The translations under genes were made by a program, and so were the position numbers. This document shows positions 1-8,552 of a DNA stretch of 64,000 bases, one piece after another. The notes below the pieces were generated by a model. It was not told where the DNA came from. It searched no databases and worked only from the letters and a program-made list of their open reading frames with translations. This DNA is from Pontiellaceae bacterium B12219. Its GTDB lineage: Bacteria > Verrucomicrobiota > Kiritimatiellia > Kiritimatiellales > Pontiellaceae. The first letter of the stretch is position 1, and each line of letters starts with the position of its first letter. The stretch lies in the NCBI GenBank assembly GCA_029432795.1, contig JARNMJ010000018.1, positions 16,254 to 80,253 on the forward strand. The letters are read 5' to 3'.

Positions 1-840
1 TTGGGGTATCACCACCGCATTTTTCTCAACCTGCACCGGAATTTCGACCCGCGCAAACATACCACTGAGCAGTTCGACATTCTCTTTGAGTTCCGCTTCC
101 ACCATCACCGTACGTGTACGCCGGTCCAGCTCCGGAAAGACCCGTGTGATTTCCGCAGCAATTGTTTTTCCCGGATGAGCATCGAGATGAACGCTGACCG
201 CAGTGCCTTTGCGAACAGATAACGCCTGTTGCTCCGGCACTGCGATTCGTACAATTAATGTGCCCGGATCAAACATTTCGATCAATTGGGCACGAGGTAT
301 CACATAATTTCCTTCCGCGATCCAGACCTTGGAAACAACACCGGCCCACGGAGCATGAATCTCATAATCATCCGCACCGGTTTCCATTGCCGCAACCTGC
401 GCCTCAGCCCTTTTCAGGTTCGCCCGAACCGTATCCAGCATTTCTCCGGCAAGAGAGCCGCTTTTCACCAATTGTTCCACCCGACTGAATTCGGATTTCT
501 GCCGGGAAAGTTCTTCTCGGGCAGCCTCCAGAGCCGTGGTGGCAATACGGCTTCGCCCCACCTTTGCCAGCAAAGTACCAGCCTCAACCCAGTCGCCTTC
601 GCGAACCGAACAACGAACGACCGGCCCTTCGGCAGGAGAAGCCATACGCGCCGTTTTGACCGGTTCAATCGAACCTGTATAAGTCACAACCTTTGATAAA
701 TCACGTTGCTGCACCAAAGCGGTCTGAACCAGCGGTGCCGGTTTCGGTTTGGCTCCAGCACCATCATCACGTTTCATATCGCAGCCGGAAAGCCCTGCCA
801 CCATGAAGCCCGAAAGGATGATTGGAATCTTTTTGTTCAT
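1..840 (-). CDS. RND efflux periplasmic adaptor (HlyD/MFP family), 3' end beyond window
   Basis: Membrane fusion protein of a tripartite efflux pump that bridges an inner-membrane RND transporter and the TolC channel. About 280 residues are visible; the C-terminus lies left of the window. The N-terminus has a signal peptide with a lipobox (LSGC, Cys20), so it is probably a periplasm-facing lipoprotein. It is followed by the biotinyl-lipoyl half (EGDWVEAGTLLAKV), a helical hairpin, the second lipoyl half (IHAPWAGVVSKVW) and the start of the beta-barrel domain. Its ATG overlaps the TGA of the upstream TolC-family gene (ATGA), so the two are translationally coupled. The RND pump gene is expected next, outside the window. 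Substrate unknown. Confidence 0.9.
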   Translation of the reverse strand, partial: MNKKIPIILSGFMVAGLSGCDMKRDDGAGAKPKPAPLVQTALVQQRDLSKVVTYTGSIEPVKTARMASPAEGPVVRCSVREGDWVEAGTLLAKVGRSRIATTALEAAREELSRQKSEFSRVEQLVKSGSLAGEMLDTVRANLKRAEAQVAAMETGADDYEIHAPWAGVVSKVWIAEGNYVIPRAQLIEMFDPGTLIVRIAVPEQQALSVRKGTAVSVHLDAHPGKTIAAEITRVFPELDRRTRTVMVEAELKENVELLSGMFARVEIPVQVEKNAVVIPQ

Positions 841-2174
841 CGTAGAATAGTTCCTGTTGCGAGTTTTTTCTGCGCTTCTGAAATAGCCAAATCGGCTCGC
901 GCACGGGCCAGAGAGGTTTCCGCAAAAACCAATGACGCCTGGGCATCCAGCACGTCCGTCATCGCACCTTTGCCTAAATCATATTTCTCCCGCATAATGC
1001 GGAAACTCTCCCGCGCCTGCTCCACTGATTTTGACGAGGTCGCCACCCGCACCCGGGCAGCAGCAATCCCCGACAATGCAGATTCGACCTCTGTCCGAAT
1101 CTGAAGTTGCATTTGCCGAACAAGATCCTGCGAGGCCTGATAAAGTGCCGCCTGTTGGCGCACGTTGGCCCGCGTAGAACCGCCGGAGAAGAGCGACCAC
1201 TCCGCCACCAGCCCAACATGGCCGACATCCTGAGAACGATCGGTTCCGGCAGGTTGGTCCTCGACATCATCCATCCAACGCATTCCATAGCCCGCCCTCA
1301 GCGAAACCGTCGGAAGATATCCCGAGCGTGCTGATTGAATGGCCTGGGCCTGGGCTTCGGTCTGTTGCTGAACGGAGATATAATCGGGCCGATAGGCCAA
1401 AGCTTTATTAAGGCACAATGCGGATTCAGGACATTCCGGCGGGTTTTCCAGTTCAAGGCTGCCGTCAATTTCCGGAGCTGTATTCGAATCCAACCCGATC
1501 AAAGCCGCTAACGCCCAGCGTTGCACGGACAATGTGTTGAGTTCCCGGGTACGCGTCTCCTCCAGCGCAGCCTGTCTGACCTCCGCCCGCAGCACATCCA
1601 CGCGTGCCGCTTTCTGGGCGGCCACCAATTCTTCAACACTGCGGCGATGCTCTTTGATGGCTCTCACAGCCGACTCCACGGACTCAATCACCTCCTGCTG
1701 TGCCAATATGCTGTAAAACAGGCTGGTGACATTGAACACCACAACCTCCCGGGTACGCGACAGCTCTCCTTCCGAGGCCTGTCGCAGCAGCTCTGAAGCG
1801 GCAATCTCACTGGAAATCCGTCCGCCCGTATAAAGCGGAATGCTCAGGACCACTTCGCCTCCGGCAATGCCCTGCCCGAAAACGCCCGGCTCCCCGTTAT
1901 ACGTAGCAGGATACAGTCGGGAAGCTTCTGACTGGTAGTCATAGGCCCCGAGCAGTTTCACTGCAGGCAACCGCTGCGCTTTCACCGCATCCCGTCCTGC
2001 AACACGGGCTGCCGTTTTCCATTGCGTTGCGGAAACCTCCGGATTGTGTTTGAGCGCAAAATCAATCGCTTGATCCAGCGTTAAGGGTTCTGGCTTCTGC
2101 GCCATGGAAGTCAGAGCAAAACAACAGAACCAGACAAACCCGGCCAACCTCAAGTTTTTCACATCACGTTTCAT
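837..2174 (-). CDS. TolC-family outer membrane efflux channel
   Basis: Outer membrane factor of the tripartite pump formed with the adjacent adaptor. It has 445 residues from the chosen ATG: a signal peptide ending near SMAQ, then two TolC-type repeats (starting LTLDQAIDFALKHNPEV) rich in long helices, with the typical C-terminal stretch DVLDAQASLVFAETSLARARADLAISEAQKKL. The frame stays open 38 codons further upstream, but only this ATG puts a hydrophobic signal sequence at the N-terminus. The last codon overlaps the adaptor start. First gene of an efflux operon reading leftwards. Confidence 0.9.
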   Translation of the reverse strand: MKRDVKNLRLAGFVWFCCFALTSMAQKPEPLTLDQAIDFALKHNPEVSATQWKTAARVAGRDAVKAQRLPAVKLLGAYDYQSEASRLYPATYNGEPGVFGQGIAGGEVVLSIPLYTGGRISSEIAASELLRQASEGELSRTREVVVFNVTSLFYSILAQQEVIESVESAVRAIKEHRRSVEELVAAQKAARVDVLRAEVRQAALEETRTRELNTLSVQRWALAALIGLDSNTAPEIDGSLELENPPECPESALCLNKALAYRPDYISVQQQTEAQAQAIQSARSGYLPTVSLRAGYGMRWMDDVEDQPAGTDRSQDVGHVGLVAEWSLFSGGSTRANVRQQAALYQASQDLVRQMQLQIRTEVESALSGIAAARVRVATSSKSVEQARESFRIMREKYDLGKGAMTDVLDAQASLVFAETSLARARADLAISEAQKKLATGTILR

Positions 2175-2401
2175 TATATCGATTCTTGCTTCGCATATCC
2201 CCGTGTTTACCGAAGTGCCCATTTTGCCCCGGTGTCTAATCAATGTTTTCCAATCTTTGGAACTCGAACACGCCATGCGATAGATCACAGGTGCAGTGCA
2301 GGGCTGGTATGCGTCCCGATTGGACAGCCCCGGCCACAGTGCTGCAGCGCAATGAACTTCTCCTGATACAGCCCGCTTTCATTTTATACTCTCCATGGTT
2401 C
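2175..2401. other. Intergenic leader upstream of efflux operon
   Basis: Non-coding stretch between the permease gene and the TolC-family gene, both on the minus strand. It holds one perfect TTCCARNNNYTGGAA palindrome and presumably the efflux promoter. No clear -35/-10 pair or terminator was found. Confidence 0.4.
2248..2262. repeat. TTCCARNNNYTGGAA palindrome
   Basis: Perfect core, centre ATCTT. In the leader of the efflux operon, 74 bp before the TolC-family start. Confidence 0.8.
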
Positions 2402-3703
2402 CTATGAAAAAAACATTCCAAACAGCATGCCGCTGATGGTGGCCATCACAATGACCAGCGAAACAAATACAACCGTCTTTTTAGTGCCGAGCACACTGCG
2501 GATAACGAGCATGTTCGGCAGGCTTAGCGCCGGGCCGGCCAGGAGCAGTGCCAGTGCAGGCCCCTGTCCCATGCCGTTATTGATCAGCCCCTGCAGGATC
2601 GGCACTTCAGTGAGCGTGGCGAAATACATAAACGCACCGGCAAACGAGGCGAAAAAGTTCGCCCGAAGCGAGTTGCCGCCGACCGCGGTGGAAACCCACT
2701 CCGCAGGAATCAGTCCTTCCTGACCGACACGGCCGAGCAGCGCGCCGGCAATCAGCACCCCGAAGAGCAGCAGCGGCAGAATCTGCTTCGCGAAGCCCCA
2801 GGAGGAGGAGAACCACTCGCCCGCCTCGCCCTTATCCGTGCTGGTGAAGGCCGACAGCCCGATCACGCCGGCCGCAAAAGCCACCATCGGCTGTTCCGGG
2901 AAAATGATGGCCAGCAGAACAACCGGCACAGCGGTCAGTACCACCTTCCACCATTTAATATTGAACCAAAGCACGAGAAACAGGCCGAGCGCCGCCGCAA
3001 AGATGGATGTGATGATCCACTTCGCCGAATAGACCGCCGCCCACAGGCCGGTGTCGAGATCGGGCTTGCCCCAGTTTGCAAAAACCAGAATGCCGACCAT
3101 CGAGAAGAAATAGAGCCCGTTCTGCCAGAGCGGCCGCGCAACTTCTTCGTCGGGCAGCGCCATCTGAACGGCGGCTTTTTCCTGCTCCTCCTTGCGAAAG
3201 ATCAGGTGCATCAACAGCCCGATCACCACGCTGAAAAGAATCGCACCCACGGCGCGGGCAATACCCATCTGCGCGCCGAGAATTCGGGCGGTCAGGGCAA
3301 TTGCCAGCACATTGATGGCCGGCCCGGAATAGAGGAACGCCGTCGCCGGGCCCAGACCGGCACCCATTTTGTAGATGCCGGAAAAGAGCGGCAGCACGGT
3401 GCAGGAACAGACCGCGAGAATCGTGCCCGATATAGCCGCCACGCTGTAAGCCACCACCTTTTTGGCCTTCGCGCCCAGATATTTCATCACCGACGCCTGA
3501 CTCACAAACACCGCAATCGCGCCGGCAATAAAGAAAGCCGGGATCAGGCAGAGCAGCACATGCTCCTGAGCATACCACTTCGCCAGATGCAGCGACTCCA
3601 TCACGGCATTGTCAAAACGGGCATTACCCACCGGCAGATAAAAGAACGACAAAAAGATCCCTACGATCCACGCCAGCTTTTTCCACTCTGTTTTCCAAGT
3701 CAT
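2402..3703 (-). CDS. Permease of the ArsP/YraQ (DUF318) family
   Basis: Polytopic inner-membrane permease of 433 residues. Family markers are the CSCTVLPLFSGIYKMGAG stretch (Cys99 and Cys101) and the second internal half-repeat AGPALSLPNMLVIRSVLGTKKT. Homologues export organoarsenicals or other thiol-reactive toxicants, or have unknown substrates. The frame opens further upstream (TTG at 3739), but the ATG at 3703 is preceded by GGAGAAA at suitable spacing; ATG 3706 and 3715 are alternatives. It lies directly downstream of an ArsR repressor, with a copy of the same operator between them, so it is probably induced by the metalloid the repressor senses. Arsenite or methylarsenite is a reasonable but unproven substrate. 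Confidence 0.85.
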   Translation of the reverse strand: MTWKTEWKKLAWIVGIFLSFFYLPVGNARFDNAVMESLHLAKWYAQEHVLLCLIPAFFIAGAIAVFVSQASVMKYLGAKAKKVVAYSVAAISGTILAVCSCTVLPLFSGIYKMGAGLGPATAFLYSGPAINVLAIALTARILGAQMGIARAVGAILFSVVIGLLMHLIFRKEEQEKAAVQMALPDEEVARPLWQNGLYFFSMVGILVFANWGKPDLDTGLWAAVYSAKWIITSIFAAALGLFLVLWFNIKWWKVVLTAVPVVLLAIIFPEQPMVAFAAGVIGLSAFTSTDKGEAGEWFSSSWGFAKQILPLLLFGVLIAGALLGRVGQEGLIPAEWVSTAVGGNSLRANFFASFAGAFMYFATLTEVPILQGLINNGMGQGPALALLLAGPALSLPNMLVIRSVLGTKKTVVFVSLVIVMATISGMLFGMFFS

Positions 3704-3721
3704 CATTTTCTCCATTATGTC

Positions 3722-3741
3722 ATTTGACCATTTAACCAAAT
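3722..3741. promoter_or_regulatory. Putative ArsR operator 2 (before permease)
   Basis: A 20-bp imperfect inverted repeat with outer arms ATTTG/CAAAT and an ATTTA centre. It matches the operator upstream of arsR at 16 of 20 positions. It lies between arsR and the permease start, suggesting the permease has its own repressible promoter. Confidence 0.6.
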
Positions 3742-3757
3742 ATTGTTCAAATTTTTT

Positions 3758-4078
3758 TTAGCTCACCAGTGCCGCCTGCGCCTTGGCATTGCTCTCAATC
3801 ACCGCTTCAACACAGCCCATAAAGTTCATGACGCACGGCACCTTCATTTTATAATACACCTGCTTGCCGCGCTTATCGTCTTCCACAATCCCCGCCTGCT
3901 TCATCACCGACAGATGTTTTGAGATCGTCGAAAAGTCAGCGTCGATCTGATCCACAAACTCGCACACACACATTTCGCCGGCCGACAGCTGCTCCGCCAT
4001 CCAAAGCCGCGTCGGATGCGCCAGCGCTTTCAGCACCTTCGCCTTCGCCTCGTACAGGTTTTTCTCTTTTGCGTTCAT
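3758..4078 (-). CDS. arsR: ArsR-family metalloid-responsive repressor
   Basis: Winged-helix repressor of 106 residues. The metal site EMCVCEFVD (Cys37, Cys39) matches the ELCVCDL signature of As(III)-sensing ArsR proteins. It overlaps the start of the recognition region (DADFSTISKHLSVMKQAGIV), and two further cysteines (82, 89) could complete a site. The start at 4078 gives the usual N-terminus; the frame remains open to 4192 without family similarity. An operator-like palindrome lies just upstream, implying autoregulation. It probably controls the downstream permease. Confidence 0.9.
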   Translation of the reverse strand: MNAKEKNLYEAKAKVLKALAHPTRLWMAEQLSAGEMCVCEFVDQIDADFSTISKHLSVMKQAGIVEDDKRGKQVYYKMKVPCVMNFMGCVEAVIESNAKAQAALVS

Positions 4079-4097
4079 ACGTTGCCCTTCAATTAAT

Positions 4098-4117
4098 ATT
4101 TGGTAATTTAGCCAAAT
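4098..4117. promoter_or_regulatory. Putative ArsR operator 1 (arsR promoter)
   Basis: Inverted repeat with 6-bp perfect arms ATTTGG and CCAAAT around an 8-bp AT-rich centre, 20 bp upstream of the arsR start. It shares its layout with the site before the permease. Confidence 0.65.
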
Positions 4118-4211
4118 GTTTGATTTTGTCAATCTCCCGAATCTGTTTTTTAAATCCCTGCAACGAGCGGCCGCGCACCGCAAAGCATACACTGCGTTTC
4201 CCTGCTTTCGC

Positions 4212-4238
4212 GAATTTAGTGTATTTCGTGGTTATCGT
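4212..4238. repeat. Degenerate TTCGTG/CACGAA-type repeat remnant
   Basis: Short run containing GTGTATTTCGTGGTTATC, the same wording as the stretch at 9073-9105. Non-coding. Confidence 0.45.
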
Positions 4239-4330
4239 TCCTCCCTGATTAATCCGGCATTACACCCGCACGTTCCCACCGGCGGGCATTACAAAAGCGA
4301 ATCTAACCGAATACCCTGCTGCTGCGGGGC

Positions 4331-4355
4331 GGCCGGCTCGGCGAGCCAGCCCTAC
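4331..4355 (-). repeat. Single REP-like unit (GTAG head plus hairpin)
   Basis: Read on the minus strand it starts GGGTAGGG and continues into a palindrome with arms GGCTCG and CGAGCC around one base. The GTAG foot plus hairpin is the layout of REP sequences. It differs in stem sequence from the copies at 24.2 and 25.1 kb. Confidence 0.5.
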
Positions 4356-4519
4356 CCGTTGCCCGGTGACAGGTCTTTTTTCCAAACCACCGTTGACAGG
4401 TTCCCCCGGTCGGGTATCGTCCTGCCCCTTTAAACAGAGATTCCGGTGGCTGGATGAGGTTCTTGTGGATTCCTTCCTGCTCTTTCAGCTGTGTCCCGGA
4501 TGATCGCGAAGGAATCCCG

Positions 4520-5872
4520 GTGTTGAAACGGCAGAATCCAAAACTGGGACCCTTTGTGAAAAAGTTTTTTAAATGTGTGCAGGAAGTCTTCCTCTTTTCC
4601 ATTCCGGTGGTAGCCGGAAAAATAAGTGAAGTGCTGTTCGGAATCGGCGATGTGATTGTTGCCGGGCGCTATTCGACGATCGTGCTGGGCGCCATGGGCG
4701 TGGCTTCGGCCTTTCTTTTTCCCGTGATCATTTTCGGCACAGGCGTCACCTCCGCCATCAGCCCCATCAAAGCCCGGAAAATCGGCGCCGGGCAATCCAC
4801 CAAACAAATTCCCGTTTCGGCGCTGCTGCTGGCGACGGGCGTCGGCCTGGCGTTAACCCTGGTGGTGCTGCTGGCCACCCGGTTTATTGTTCCAATGATT
4901 GGATATGAATCCGAGTTTGAGCACATGGTTCAGACCTACCTATACATCAGCTCCTTCTCCATTATTCCCGCGCTGATCTTTTCCGCCATCCGGGAACTAC
5001 TGCTCGCGCGGTCGCACACCGTGGTTCCCAATCTGCTGATCTTCCTCTTCAACTTTTTCAACATCGCGGTCAACATCCTGCTGATGTTCGGCCTCGGAAT
5101 GGGCATTGCCGGCGCTGCAATTGCCACCCTGCTTTCGCGTACGCTGATGGCCCTGACGGTGTTTCAATACAGCCGCAAAAAGACGCATTGGCATTGGCAG
5201 GTTTGCGGCGACACAATTCAGGAAGTGCTGAAAACGGGCATCCCGACCGGCGGCATTACGGTGGTGGTCGCCTCCGTCTTCGCCATCGTGGCCGTATTGG
5301 TCGGCAAAATGTCCGTGGTGGCCGCAGCCACCAATAACGTGCTGATCAATGTAACCTCCTTCACCTTCATGATCCCCTTTGCGCTCTCCGGCGTTACGGC
5401 CGTGAAAGTCAGCCATGCCTATGGCGCCGGGCGCATCCGCGAAATCAGAACCTACACCGGCGCCGCCGCCTGCATCGGCGTCGTCTTTGCCCTGACCGCC
5501 GGGCTCCTGTTTCTGCTCCTGCCCGAATCCATTTTCCGCATCTTCACCAACCAGCCCGAAGTCATCGCCTACGGCGCCGTCCTCCTGCTCTACGTCGCGA
5601 TCTATCAGATTCCCGACGCCTTGCAGGAAATCTTCATCGGGGCCCTGCGCGGCATTGGCGAAACCACCGTACCGCTGGCCCTGAGTTTCATCAGCATTTG
5701 GCTGATCGGCCTTTCAGCCGGATGTTATCTGGCCTATGCAAAAAACATGGGTGCCGCCGGACTCTGGCTCGGCCTCTCCACCGGACTCGTTTTCCTCGGC
5801 CTCTTCCTCGCGGCCTTCTTCGCCATCAAACTCCGCCGCCTCGAAGCCACGACAGCCGTGACGGAAAACTGA
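4520..5872 (+). CDS. MATE-family multidrug/Na+ antiporter
   Basis: Twelve-helix exporter of the MATE (NorM/DinF) superfamily, with two homologous six-helix halves (for example SIPVVAGKISEVLFGIGDVIVAG and TGIPTGGITVVVASVFAIV). It has 450 residues from a GTG start preceded by GAAGGA. The frame also contains an ATG at 4454, which would add 22 residues with no family match and a weaker ribosome site. It exports cationic drugs or metabolites using an Na+ or H+ gradient; the substrate cannot be told from sequence. Monocistronic, divergent from arsR. Confidence 0.85.
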   Translation: MLKRQNPKLGPFVKKFFKCVQEVFLFSIPVVAGKISEVLFGIGDVIVAGRYSTIVLGAMGVASAFLFPVIIFGTGVTSAISPIKARKIGAGQSTKQIPVSALLLATGVGLALTLVVLLATRFIVPMIGYESEFEHMVQTYLYISSFSIIPALIFSAIRELLLARSHTVVPNLLIFLFNFFNIAVNILLMFGLGMGIAGAAIATLLSRTLMALTVFQYSRKKTHWHWQVCGDTIQEVLKTGIPTGGITVVVASVFAIVAVLVGKMSVVAAATNNVLINVTSFTFMIPFALSGVTAVKVSHAYGAGRIREIRTYTGAAACIGVVFALTAGLLFLLLPESIFRIFTNQPEVIAYGAVLLLYVAIYQIPDALQEIFIGALRGIGETTVPLALSFISIWLIGLSAGCYLAYAKNMGAAGLWLGLSTGLVFLGLFLAAFFAIKLRRLEATTAVTEN

Positions 5873-5904
5873 ATAGATCCGGCGGATAAATGCAGGAAGA
5901 ACAG

Positions 5905-5934
5905 CCACAAAGAGGCACAGGAAGCGCAAAAACT
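5905..5934. repeat. Degenerate CACAAAGAGGCAC repeat remnant
   Basis: The wording CCACAAAGAGGC is shared with the stretch starting at 7597. In both places a TTCCA...TGGAA palindrome follows closely. Confidence 0.4.
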
Positions 5935-5935
5935 T

Positions 5936-5950
5936 TTCCAATGCCTGGAA
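5936..5950. repeat. TTCCARNNNYTGGAA palindrome
   Basis: Perfect core, centre ATGCC. Intergenic, downstream of the MATE gene. Confidence 0.8.
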
Positions 5951-6076
5951 ATGCTACTCCGCTACGGGTTGGATCGAGCGACATTTTGGAAAAGCCGAAC
6001 ATCCCCAAAACTGATTGCCGGCATGGGCTCCTTTCCGGTTATTTCCTAACCGATCGGGATTCATCAAGTCGTTCAA

Positions 6077-7159
6077 TTAATGATGAATCTTATAGGTGCA
6101 TTCTTGTACACAAACTGAACCGATTTTCTGCGGATGATTTTTTGCCCAGATATCCAACACAAAATTGGACGGATAAAACAGCCCTAATGAGAGTTCTGCT
6201 TTGGCGCGAACAGTAATCTTCTGTCCGGGCTGTAAGTTGCGGGCGGTTTCTACATCCATCTTTAACGTGATTGAACTGCTGGAGACGATTTTCAGCTGAC
6301 CAGTCGAACTTTTATTTAAGCCACCATCCTGCAGATCAGAAAATGAAACAAAATAGACGCCATCACTTTTTCGACGAATATCTTTTAACGTGAATGTAAA
6401 CTGTAGCGCGTAATCCGAAAAGGCCTCCTGCGCCCTACGTTGAATGCTCTTAACTATTTCTTCTCGATCCAAAGAGGTATCGGCAGTTTGGAATCCATGT
6501 GCCTTTCGATCGAGTAAAGAAAGAAGACTCTCCAAACTGACTGCTTGGCTAGGAATTACTGACCTGTGAACAACAGCTCTTGGTGCTGGTTTTGCCTTCA
6601 CCGTATTTTGTTGATTAGGAGACACCGGTTTAGATGAAATAGCAGGGCGTGAAATAGTTATGTTCTGCGGTAAAATGATGGGTTGTGGATTTGCAGCTAA
6701 AGCTTTTTTTAATCCGCTGGAGGCTGTTTCCAGCAAAGTAATCCAGAATATTCCAGCTGTTATAGCAGGAAGAAAAATCGTGACGAAAAGCAGGACCAGT
6801 CCAGCCTTTTGTCTTTTTTGTGCAATGGCAATAATACTTAAAATAAATGATGCTACGAAAAAATAGAGATAGAACGGGAGCAGAAAGAAAAAAGGCATCA
6901 GCCCCAAACCTACAACCAAGCAGATCCACCCCGCTCGCAATACCCCTTTAGCGGCTTCAGAACCCACCGATTTATTGCGTACCGGATTTGAGCGTGTAGA
7001 TTTAGATTGTTGCATCTCAGGCTCTTCTATTACAGAAGCCACATACGGTATTTGAATTCCCTTCCCACAGCTCCAACAATGCGTTTTTTTTCCTGCGCGA
7101 TCACTCGATGCAGAAAACGTTGTATGACAGTGCGGGCATGAATAGATGATTTCTTTCAT
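6077..7159 (-). CDS. Zinc-ribbon membrane protein of unknown function
   Basis: A 360-residue protein. The N-terminus is a zinc ribbon (Cys8, Cys11, Cys28, Cys31: CPHC and CWSC), similar in layout to MJ0042-type fingers. A basic linker follows, then a cluster of two or three hydrophobic helices (about residues 75-155), a Ser/Pro-rich linker, and a soluble C-terminal domain of about 150 residues that I do not recognise. This layout, cytosolic finger, membrane anchor and distal domain, occurs in many uncharacterised PVC proteins. The gene is visibly more AT-rich than its neighbours and sits in an accessory patch with the nucleases, so recent acquisition is possible. Confidence 0.7.
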   Translation of the reverse strand: MKEIIYSCPHCHTTFSASSDRAGKKTHCWSCGKGIQIPYVASVIEEPEMQQSKSTRSNPVRNKSVGSEAAKGVLRAGWICLVVGLGLMPFFFLLPFYLYFFVASFILSIIAIAQKRQKAGLVLLFVTIFLPAITAGIFWITLLETASSGLKKALAANPQPIILPQNITISRPAISSKPVSPNQQNTVKAKPAPRAVVHRSVIPSQAVSLESLLSLLDRKAHGFQTADTSLDREEIVKSIQRRAQEAFSDYALQFTFTLKDIRRKSDGVYFVSFSDLQDGGLNKSSTGQLKIVSSSSITLKMDVETARNLQPGQKITVRAKAELSLGLFYPSNFVLDIWAKNHPQKIGSVCVQECTYKIHH

Positions 7160-7380
7160 TAAGGTTCCTTCGTAAAGATCTGCAAGCAGTTAAATGCAGG
7201 AAGACAATACGCAATTCTCATGCCTTGTAATCACTTATTGATATAAGAACCTCAACACACTCAAACCTAAATAAAGAAAACTTAACCAAAGAAATTTTAA
7301 TAAATCAGCGAATTACATTAATTGAAAAACTAGACTGATAGTCTGTAGACGTCGCCGGCAGATCACGCGAATCTACGCCG

Positions 7381-7596
7381 ATGAAAAAGATTGAATTAAC
7401 CAACGTAGAATGGGGGCAGGTGCTGGATGGACTAGCAAGCCGCGCAGAGCAGTACGAGCTGACTGCTCAATATTACGAAACCGGAGTTTCCAATGGAGAA
7501 ATCCTTGAAGTGAGTCATGCCTCTGAAGCGCGTTGCATCGCGAAATTTTACCGAAGCATAATTGCCCAAATCGAAAAACAACTGCGAAATAATTAG
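7381..7596 (+). CDS. Small uncharacterised protein (71 aa)
   Basis: Short acidic, helix-prone protein starting MKKIELTNVEWGQVLDGLAS and ending AKFYRSIIAQIEKQLRNN. No domain recognised. The regular amphipathic pattern and the clean stop favour a real gene; no obvious Shine-Dalgarno is seen. The upstream 220 bp (7160-7380) is AT-rich and probably holds divergent promoters. Confidence 0.5.
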   Translation: MKKIELTNVEWGQVLDGLASRAEQYELTAQYYETGVSNGEILEVSHASEARCIAKFYRSIIAQIEKQLRNN

Positions 7597-7753
7597 CCAC
7601 AAAGAGGCTCAAAATACACAAAGACAATATTAGGCCCAAAACGGCAGGAATTATCGCAAAAGAAAGTTTTTCCAGACCTTGGAAAAAGTAGACTGTTGCT
7701 CGAACTTCACGCAAATATACGAAAGCAGAATTGTCGGACAGATTCTTGGCAGC
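7597..7753. repeat. Degenerate repeat patch with embedded palindrome
   Basis: Non-coding DNA starting with a CCACAAAGAGGCTCAAAA-type run and containing a perfect TTCCARNNNYTGGAA site at 7670-7684. No gene seen. Confidence 0.4.
7670..7684. repeat. TTCCARNNNYTGGAA palindrome
   Basis: Perfect core, centre GACCT. Flanking T and A runs extend the arms to TTTTTCCA/TGGAAAAA. Intergenic, between the 71-aa ORF and the HNH gene. Confidence 0.8.
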
Positions 7754-8515
7754 TTATGCGACGAAAGCGTCCCTGTGTTCATCCATTGCCTGCGGGTCAG
7801 GAGCGAAACGGTGGGGCATTGTTAGTTTGGTGCCTTCGAGCCGGGCGAAGTTGATGGATTGAAACTCGGAAACATCTCGGCTTTTCAGCACACTGGAAAC
7901 CACCAGTTTGTAATGTTCGTCGAAGGTGATCAGGTGGCGATCAAAGGCTTTATCATGCAGGACATTCAAACAAAGCCCGTTGGTTGGGTCGGCTCGACGC
8001 TCCTTATTTTCGTTCCAAGGAATGATATGACTGGCAACGAGTAATTGCCGTTCTGCCAACCCTGTGAGTGCACACTGACCTTCATAGCTTGCCAACACAG
8101 CGTTTCGGAAAAAGCGTTGGAGTCGCCGGGTTTTCACTGTTCGTTCTGTTTCCGATGGACCGGTTGGGATGTCGATGGAGACTTCCGATATTGACGAGAT
8201 AGGACTTTCTCCGAACAGGCTGTCGAAAGCAGCTACGCTTTTCTCAACCATTCCTGTCCAGTCCAGCTGAAAATCTGCCCAGACTTTTCTATCGAGATTG
8301 CTGGCTCCTTTTAGACCAACAATCCCACGTTCTTGGTGATAGGAGTCGAGTGATGCCAGATTGCAGAGTTTCATAGAAAGAGATGCAGGCGTTCTGAGCA
8401 TCTTCTCTGCAACTTCACGAACATGCTTATTCGATTGGTCAAACTGGCCAAAAGGAAGCCGGCAATAGAGATTCATTGCAACCAACAATTCCTGTTCTGT
8501 CCAATTTCGACGCAT
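7754..8515 (-). CDS. HNH endonuclease domain protein
   Basis: A 253-residue protein. The N-terminal half (about 1-110) is of unknown, possibly DNA-recognising, type. The C-terminal half is an HNH_2-like nuclease: YEGQCALTG, then ASHIIPWNENKERRADPTNG (His163, Asn179) and LCLNVLHDKAFD (His187). Such proteins are usually restriction endonucleases. It lies 37 bp downstream of a vsr-like gene on the same strand, but no methyltransferase is present nearby. The partnership and target site are unknown. Confidence 0.8.
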   Translation of the reverse strand: MRRNWTEQELLVAMNLYCRLPFGQFDQSNKHVREVAEKMLRTPASLSMKLCNLASLDSYHQERGIVGLKGASNLDRKVWADFQLDWTGMVEKSVAAFDSLFGESPISSISEVSIDIPTGPSETERTVKTRRLQRFFRNAVLASYEGQCALTGLAERQLLVASHIIPWNENKERRADPTNGLCLNVLHDKAFDRHLITFDEHYKLVVSSVLKSRDVSEFQSINFARLEGTKLTMPHRFAPDPQAMDEHRDAFVA

Positions 8516-8552
8516 GAACCCAGGATATTTTCTCGCACTTTAAAAACCAGCA

